Assembly: GCA_028701815.1 (NCBI GenBank)
Contig: JAQVPY010000089.1
Span: 1 to 8,334, forward strand
Reading direction: 5' to 3'
DNA: 8,334 nucleotides
DNA from: Bacteroidales bacterium
GTDB lineage: Bacteria; Bacteroidota; Bacteroidia; Bacteroidales; BM520
Part shown: positions 4,552 through 8,334 of the stretch, one piece after another
Layout: the number at the start of each line of letters is the position of its first letter
Position numbering within the stretch: the first letter of the stretch is position 1
Notes under the pieces: generated by a model
What the model was told of the DNA's origin: nothing
Database searches by the model: none
The model's input: the letters and a program-made list of their open reading frames with translations, nothing else
Program-made: the position numbers and the translations under genes

Positions 4552-6582
4552 TTACTTAACGCATTCCTCAAACAACATCAAAAGATGCGCGGCGCTCCAG
4601 CTGAAATGCGGCGCTTCAAGCGGTTGTCCCGTAGAAGCATCGTAATTTTCATATATCGCACCTTGTCCTTTTAATCCGGCTAATCTATCGAAGACCTGTC
4701 GCGTGTAATTATCCGCCATCTCTTTATAGCCGTAGTTGCGTAACCCACTGATAGCGAAGTGTGTTTGGTCTAACCATATTGCCCCTCGCCAATATCCGTG
4801 CGCATCATATTCCGGATTGTCCATGGCAACAGTAGGAAACGGGATATAAACGCTGAATTTTGTGGTATCTGTCAAAACATCCAACATCTGCCTCACCTGT
4901 TCCTTGGTAGCAATGCCCGTCCATAACGGCGTAAAGGCTTCACAGCCTTCTTCACGAATAAAGCTTTTATCTTCAAGCCTTCTGTCAAAGAAAAATCCGT
5001 TCACGCTGTCGAAATAATATTGCGACGTAATATCGCCATAATAAGGATCTTCGAAAGGCACTTCTATAATTGCGCTGAATTTCTTCAAGAGGCGATTTTC
5101 CAACGCAAGATACGCATTCAAATCGACACTCTCCTGGTTCATACTATATGCTCCTTCGCAATTTTTTATCATAACAGCCTTATCAAAGCGTATTGCGTTG
5201 TCCATGCCGCTTTCCCATGCCGCTGCGACCTTCGTGCCATCGGTAGAACCATATTCACATTGATGATTGCCGTCGTGATCCCGCTTTTGATACCACCAGC
5301 GATAATATGCGACCAATTTCGGAAACATCTCCACGACAAAGGCTGTGTCGCGAGTCTGCTCGAAAATTTCATTTACAGCCCACGAAACCAACGGAGGTTT
5401 GCTGTCCCTGTAATTATTCTCAGCAGTATCCACAAAGATACAGTCGATGATCATGCCGTTGGGCTGCTGATAGTCAAACATCGCACGGATATTGTCTTTC
5501 GCAAGTTCCGGAGCAAAACGTGACAAGGCTGCCGAAAATCGCCAGCTATCCCACGCCCAAAAGCCTACAAAATATCCCACAGCATGGCTCGGCACTACGC
5601 CGTCATGTTTCAGTCCACCTCTTGCAACACGCCAGTTGCTTATCAATGTAACAAGCGATTTGACAGCAATACGGTTATATTCCAAGCTAATGTCATCACG
5701 TAACACCTTGCCAAGGTACCCACTCCATCGCGTACCATGACACGCTATAGCCTCCGACACATCTTGCAACAAAATATGATTAGATGCAATAACAGAGTCA
5801 ATTTTTTCACCACCCGTCAAAAACGACAACGCCACATGCGTCTCCGCAGTCGCCTTACCTGTTGACGCCATATAATTGACTGCCCTGCCATCATCTCCAT
5901 TAAGGAGAGACGCACTCGTATTATCGTCAAACGTGATAACCAATATTTCGCCGGTGATATGACGTGCTATAATACTGCCGTCAACACACTCTAAACTAAC
6001 ATTCGTATTCCATTTCTCTGCCGAAAAAGCCCAACGCATCTTGTTCTCAGAATAAACTGTCAACAATGCCGTTGTCGCATCTGCAAAGATCAGACGCTGT
6101 TCAACGCTACCGTCAGCAGATGACGATTTCATATAACATTCACCCGGTAAATAGCAGACTGAATCAGAAAAAAAAGCTTCAGGCAAAACAGAACTCTCAG
6201 TCTCAGGCAGGCTTTTATCGAAGTAAGATTTGTTTTCAGAAGCAACACTGCCTTTTGCATGTCTCACCTGCACTGCACAGTCGGCCATCCAATAACGATA
6301 ATTAATGCTGAACGGACCGCAAAAACCATTTATCCACGATTCGTCGTGCGGCAATGTAAATCCCATCCACGAACCGGCATCGGTGAATCCGCCGGGAAAC
6401 ACAACGGAATCATTGGGCGTATAACGGATATCTAATATATTGGCATATTGCGACATATTGTTTGCGAAGACATCTCGTGACACTTCATCACTGTTATTAC
6501 ACGAACAGCACATTAATGACAGCCATGCAATCAGTATCACCGGTTGCTGCATTGTCTTAATAGATTTTTTGTTATTCGTCAT
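4552..6582 (-). CDS. GH63 (YgjK-like) glycosidase, lipoprotein
   Basis: The frame is open from an ATG at 6642, but I chose the ATG at 6582 (676 residues): it lies 23 bases after the GH2 stop and gives a plausible signal, QPVILIAWLSLMCCSCNN. The likely acylated Cys is C28, in CCSC; the following NNSDE is mildly acidic, so surface exposure is possible. A further Met at 6552 is an alternative. Numbered from 6582, an N-terminal beta-rich region (~45-285) precedes an (alpha/alpha)6 catalytic domain (~300-676). The catalytic part shows FWAWDSWRFS (341-350), RDHDGNHQCEYGS (434-446), AAWESGMDN (454-462), QESVDLNAY (483-491), YWRGAIWLDQ (597-606) and GAIYENYDASTG (641-652), then HFSWSAAHLLML. This order matches E. 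coli YgjK closely. By that comparison D461 (general acid) and E645 (base) are retained, so the enzyme should be an active inverting exo-glycosidase, probably alpha-glucosidase-like. The insert before the catalytic AAWESG is shorter than in YgjK. Substrate specificity is not readable. Confidence 0.92.
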   Translation of the reverse strand: MTNNKKSIKTMQQPVILIAWLSLMCCSCNNSDEVSRDVFANNMSQYANILDIRYTPNDSVVFPGGFTDAGSWMGFTLPHDESWINGFCGPFSINYRYWMADCAVQVRHAKGSVASENKSYFDKSLPETESSVLPEAFFSDSVCYLPGECYMKSSSADGSVEQRLIFADATTALLTVYSENKMRWAFSAEKWNTNVSLECVDGSIIARHITGEILVITFDDNTSASLLNGDDGRAVNYMASTGKATAETHVALSFLTGGEKIDSVIASNHILLQDVSEAIACHGTRWSGYLGKVLRDDISLEYNRIAVKSLVTLISNWRVARGGLKHDGVVPSHAVGYFVGFWAWDSWRFSAALSRFAPELAKDNIRAMFDYQQPNGMIIDCIFVDTAENNYRDSKPPLVSWAVNEIFEQTRDTAFVVEMFPKLVAYYRWWYQKRDHDGNHQCEYGSTDGTKVAAAWESGMDNAIRFDKAVMIKNCEGAYSMNQESVDLNAYLALENRLLKKFSAIIEVPFEDPYYGDITSQYYFDSVNGFFFDRRLEDKSFIREEGCEAFTPLWTGIATKEQVRQMLDVLTDTTKFSVYIPFPTVAMDNPEYDAHGYWRGAIWLDQTHFAISGLRNYGYKEMADNYTRQVFDRLAGLKGQGAIYENYDASTGQPLEAPHFSWSAAHLLMLFEECVK

Positions 6583-6605
6583 ATTACATATAAATTTACA
6601 TTGTA

Positions 6606-8334
6606 TTATTTTACCGGTGAAATTGTAAAGCCATACGTCCATTTACATGGCGTAACAGTATATTCCGGGTGCACCTGCGCTCCCCATGTATTATCACCAC
6701 CGACTCCCATTTGCAGGTGGTCGATATTCACCCAAACAAAAGGCTGCTTTGTGATACTGCCGCCATGACGATGTTCCTTATCCGACAAAACATAATCTAT
6801 GTCGTCCTGCGTAAAATTCCACGCGCTGACGCCTATCAGCTCATCACCTGTTGCACGTATACCGCGGCCGTCTTCATTGGTCAGCGTAAAATATCGGACA
6901 TCACATTTATTGCCCGTTTCCTGCGCGCGTACATAAGGGTGATATTGTTCCCAAACAGTAGAGTTATAGAGTCCTATCAATGCGCCTGTCTTTCTATCGC
7001 TATAATTCTCGTGAGGACCTCTTCCATACCATGTCATATTTTCATATTCGGGCTTCAAAATCATTCGCATTCCAAGACGTGGCATTTCCGGCAATAACGT
7101 GTCGCCGACAGGTTCATAAGTAAAGTTGACATGAATGCTGCCATCAACACTAACAGCATATTCGATTATTAAAGTCGACTTCTGCTCTTTCAGATCAAAA
7201 GAAGCAGTAACGTCTATATTGGCAGCAGCCTCATTACGCTCTGCCGTTATTGCATTCAGAGTCGCATTCTCCCCTGCTCTGCGCCATGTATTACATCGCA
7301 CAAAAGTATTGTTTGCCACGTCATTATCTGTCAACGGTCGCCAAAAATTGGCTTGCAGTCCCTCTATCAGCATCTCTTCCTCACCATATATCAATGATGT
7401 CATCTCACCTGATGATTTAGAGAATGTAACGGAGACTTCCTCTCCCTCAATCATTATCATATTTTCATCTTCATTTAGAACCAAAGAAGTACCGTCAATG
7501 AGTTTCTGTAACGGGTGAGTTTCTTTTTGTGGCAGCACCCATTGTGCGGTAGCCATGACATGATCAGCCGGTATCAGTTCCGTCGCGGTTTTAGTACATG
7601 TTTTAGCAGTTAGAATATATTCGCATCCATCTCTGCGGGAAACAGTTATCGGGATGTCAATACATTTTGATTCTCCGGCAGCAATATATGGAAAATCCAA
7701 TTTGCCTTCTTCCACGATATTACCGTTGCAAGACAATGTCCATGACAAATAATAGCCGTCCAACAAAATAAAATCATGCCGGTTGGTAACTTCGACAGAA
7801 TAAGGGCTGAATGCGACCGGTTGAAAATCTATATATTGATATACTTTTTTCACTTCCCATATATGAGGATGGAGTGTTCGGTTTGCGGCGACGAGACCGT
7901 TAGCGCAGAAATTGGAATCATTGGGGACACCCGCGAATCCCATATCTCCGCCATAAGCCCAAATATCATTGCCGAGACTGTCCTGCTTGGCGAAAGTCTG
8001 ATCCACCCAATCCCATATAAAACCGCCCTGCAGCTGATCGTATTTATAAATCAAGTCCCAGTAATCCTGAAGATTTCCGACACTGTTACCCATAGCATGA
8101 GCATATTCGCATAAAATAAGTGGTCTATCCTGACGGGTATTGACGAACTGTCGCAGCAGCCAGATACGGCCGTACATGGGACAATAGATATCCGACACGC
8201 CTTTGTAGCCGCCGCCTTCATATTGAACCGGACGGGTCGGGACGAGTTTCTTTGCCAACTCATACAGCGTCTCAAAGTGTTTTCCGTAGCCGGATTCGTT
8301 GCCCATACTCCATGTTACAACAGAAGTACAATTG
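6606..8334 (-). CDS. GH2 beta-galactosidase (LacZ-type), N-terminus outside window
   Basis: The window holds the last 575 codons; the frame runs open past base 8334 and reads TSVVTWSMGNESGYG, so the Met at 8306 is internal and not the start. The acid/base Glu lies in GNESG (codon 8295-8297) and the nucleophile Glu in ILCEYAHAMGNS (codon 8106-8108); both match LacZ of family GH2. Numbered from the Met at 8306, the TIM-barrel remainder runs to about 150 (with GGFIWDWVDQ at 94-103), a beta-sandwich to about 260, and the C-terminal LacZ small-chain domain from about 275 to 562 (ANFWRPLTDND, TWYGRGPHENYSDR, VRAQETGNK, LQMGVGGDNTWG). The small-chain domain marks a beta-galactosidase, not a glucuronidase, although exact substrate may vary in Bacteroidota. 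The stop lies 23 bases before the chosen start of the GH63 gene, suggesting one operon. Missing are the sugar-binding and first sandwich domains and any signal peptide. Confidence 0.95.
   Translation of the reverse strand, partial: NCTSVVTWSMGNESGYGKHFETLYELAKKLVPTRPVQYEGGGYKGVSDIYCPMYGRIWLLRQFVNTRQDRPLILCEYAHAMGNSVGNLQDYWDLIYKYDQLQGGFIWDWVDQTFAKQDSLGNDIWAYGGDMGFAGVPNDSNFCANGLVAANRTLHPHIWEVKKVYQYIDFQPVAFSPYSVEVTNRHDFILLDGYYLSWTLSCNGNIVEEGKLDFPYIAAGESKCIDIPITVSRRDGCEYILTAKTCTKTATELIPADHVMATAQWVLPQKETHPLQKLIDGTSLVLNEDENMIMIEGEEVSVTFSKSSGEMTSLIYGEEEMLIEGLQANFWRPLTDNDVANNTFVRCNTWRRAGENATLNAITAERNEAAANIDVTASFDLKEQKSTLIIEYAVSVDGSIHVNFTYEPVGDTLLPEMPRLGMRMILKPEYENMTWYGRGPHENYSDRKTGALIGLYNSTVWEQYHPYVRAQETGNKCDVRYFTLTNEDGRGIRATGDELIGVSAWNFTQDDIDYVLSDKEHRHGGSITKQPFVWVNIDHLQMGVGGDNTWGAQVHPEYTVTPCKWTYGFTISPVK

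Noticed and set aside
5020..5523. 167-codon + strand open frame opposite the GH63 gene
   Set aside because: It lies wholly antisense to conserved GH63 catalytic motifs, with no promoter-like element or recognisable domain.
6583..6642. ATG at 6642 as the GH63 start
   Set aside because: The extra residues (MDVWLYNFTGK...) would put a polar stretch ahead of the lipoprotein signal and overlap GH2. The ATG at 6582 fits both spacing and signal layout better.
6669..7518. Two + strand open frames (142 and 127 codons) opposite the GH2 gene
   Set aside because: Both are shadows of the conserved LacZ small-chain domain and their products have no recognisable features.
1..8334. CRISPR array, tRNA/rRNA, insertion sequence or phage attachment site
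   Set aside because: I found no regularly spaced direct repeats, no tRNA-like cloverleaf, no transposase or integrase motifs, and no terminal repeats around any gene group.

Overview
The window looks like chromosome from a member of the Bacteroidota, most likely the order Bacteroidales. The evidence is a TonB-dependent receptor C-terminus, promoter -7 elements of the TAnnTTTG type, no clear Shine-Dalgarno sequences, a 'CCC motif'-type membrane protein beside a DUF2752 protein, and a Hanks-type kinase paired with an HTH-like protein, both of lineage-specific Bacteroidales type. I see no RNA genes, CRISPR array, insertion sequence or phage gene.

Left part (1-1398, + strand): the last ~100 residues of a TonB-dependent outer-membrane receptor, then a secreted protein of unknown function with a GTW (lipocalin-like) motif. 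Between them is an imperfect inverted repeat. Its loop holds a promoter-like element and its right arm covers the start codon of the secreted protein.

Middle (1399-4426, all - strand): a five-gene run with gaps of 20-70 bases. In transcription order it encodes an HTH-like two-domain regulator, a membrane-anchored Ser/Thr protein kinase with a SHOCT-like C-terminal tail, a lipoprotein with a repeated aromatic/Asp helical motif, a small membrane protein of the CCC-motif family that has lost the triple Cys, and a DUF2752 membrane protein. Its last stop codon directly abuts the stop codon of the convergent + strand gene. I read this as a candidate envelope signalling cassette. That the regulator, kinase and membrane proteins work together is inferred from gene order.

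Right part (4552-8334, - strand): a two-gene glycosidase operon. The first gene is a GH2 beta-galactosidase cut by the window edge just before its acid/base motif. The second is a GH63 (YgjK-like) glycosidase lipoprotein. They probably act on a galactose- and glucose-containing glycan in the periplasm or at the cell surface. No SusC/SusD pair is in view, so assignment to a polysaccharide utilisation locus is open.

The 125-base gap between the glycosidase operon and the kinase cassette carries a second inverted repeat with a strong promoter-like element in its loop. It may serve as both a terminator for one operon and a promoter for the next. No gene-free stretch exceeds 300 bases.
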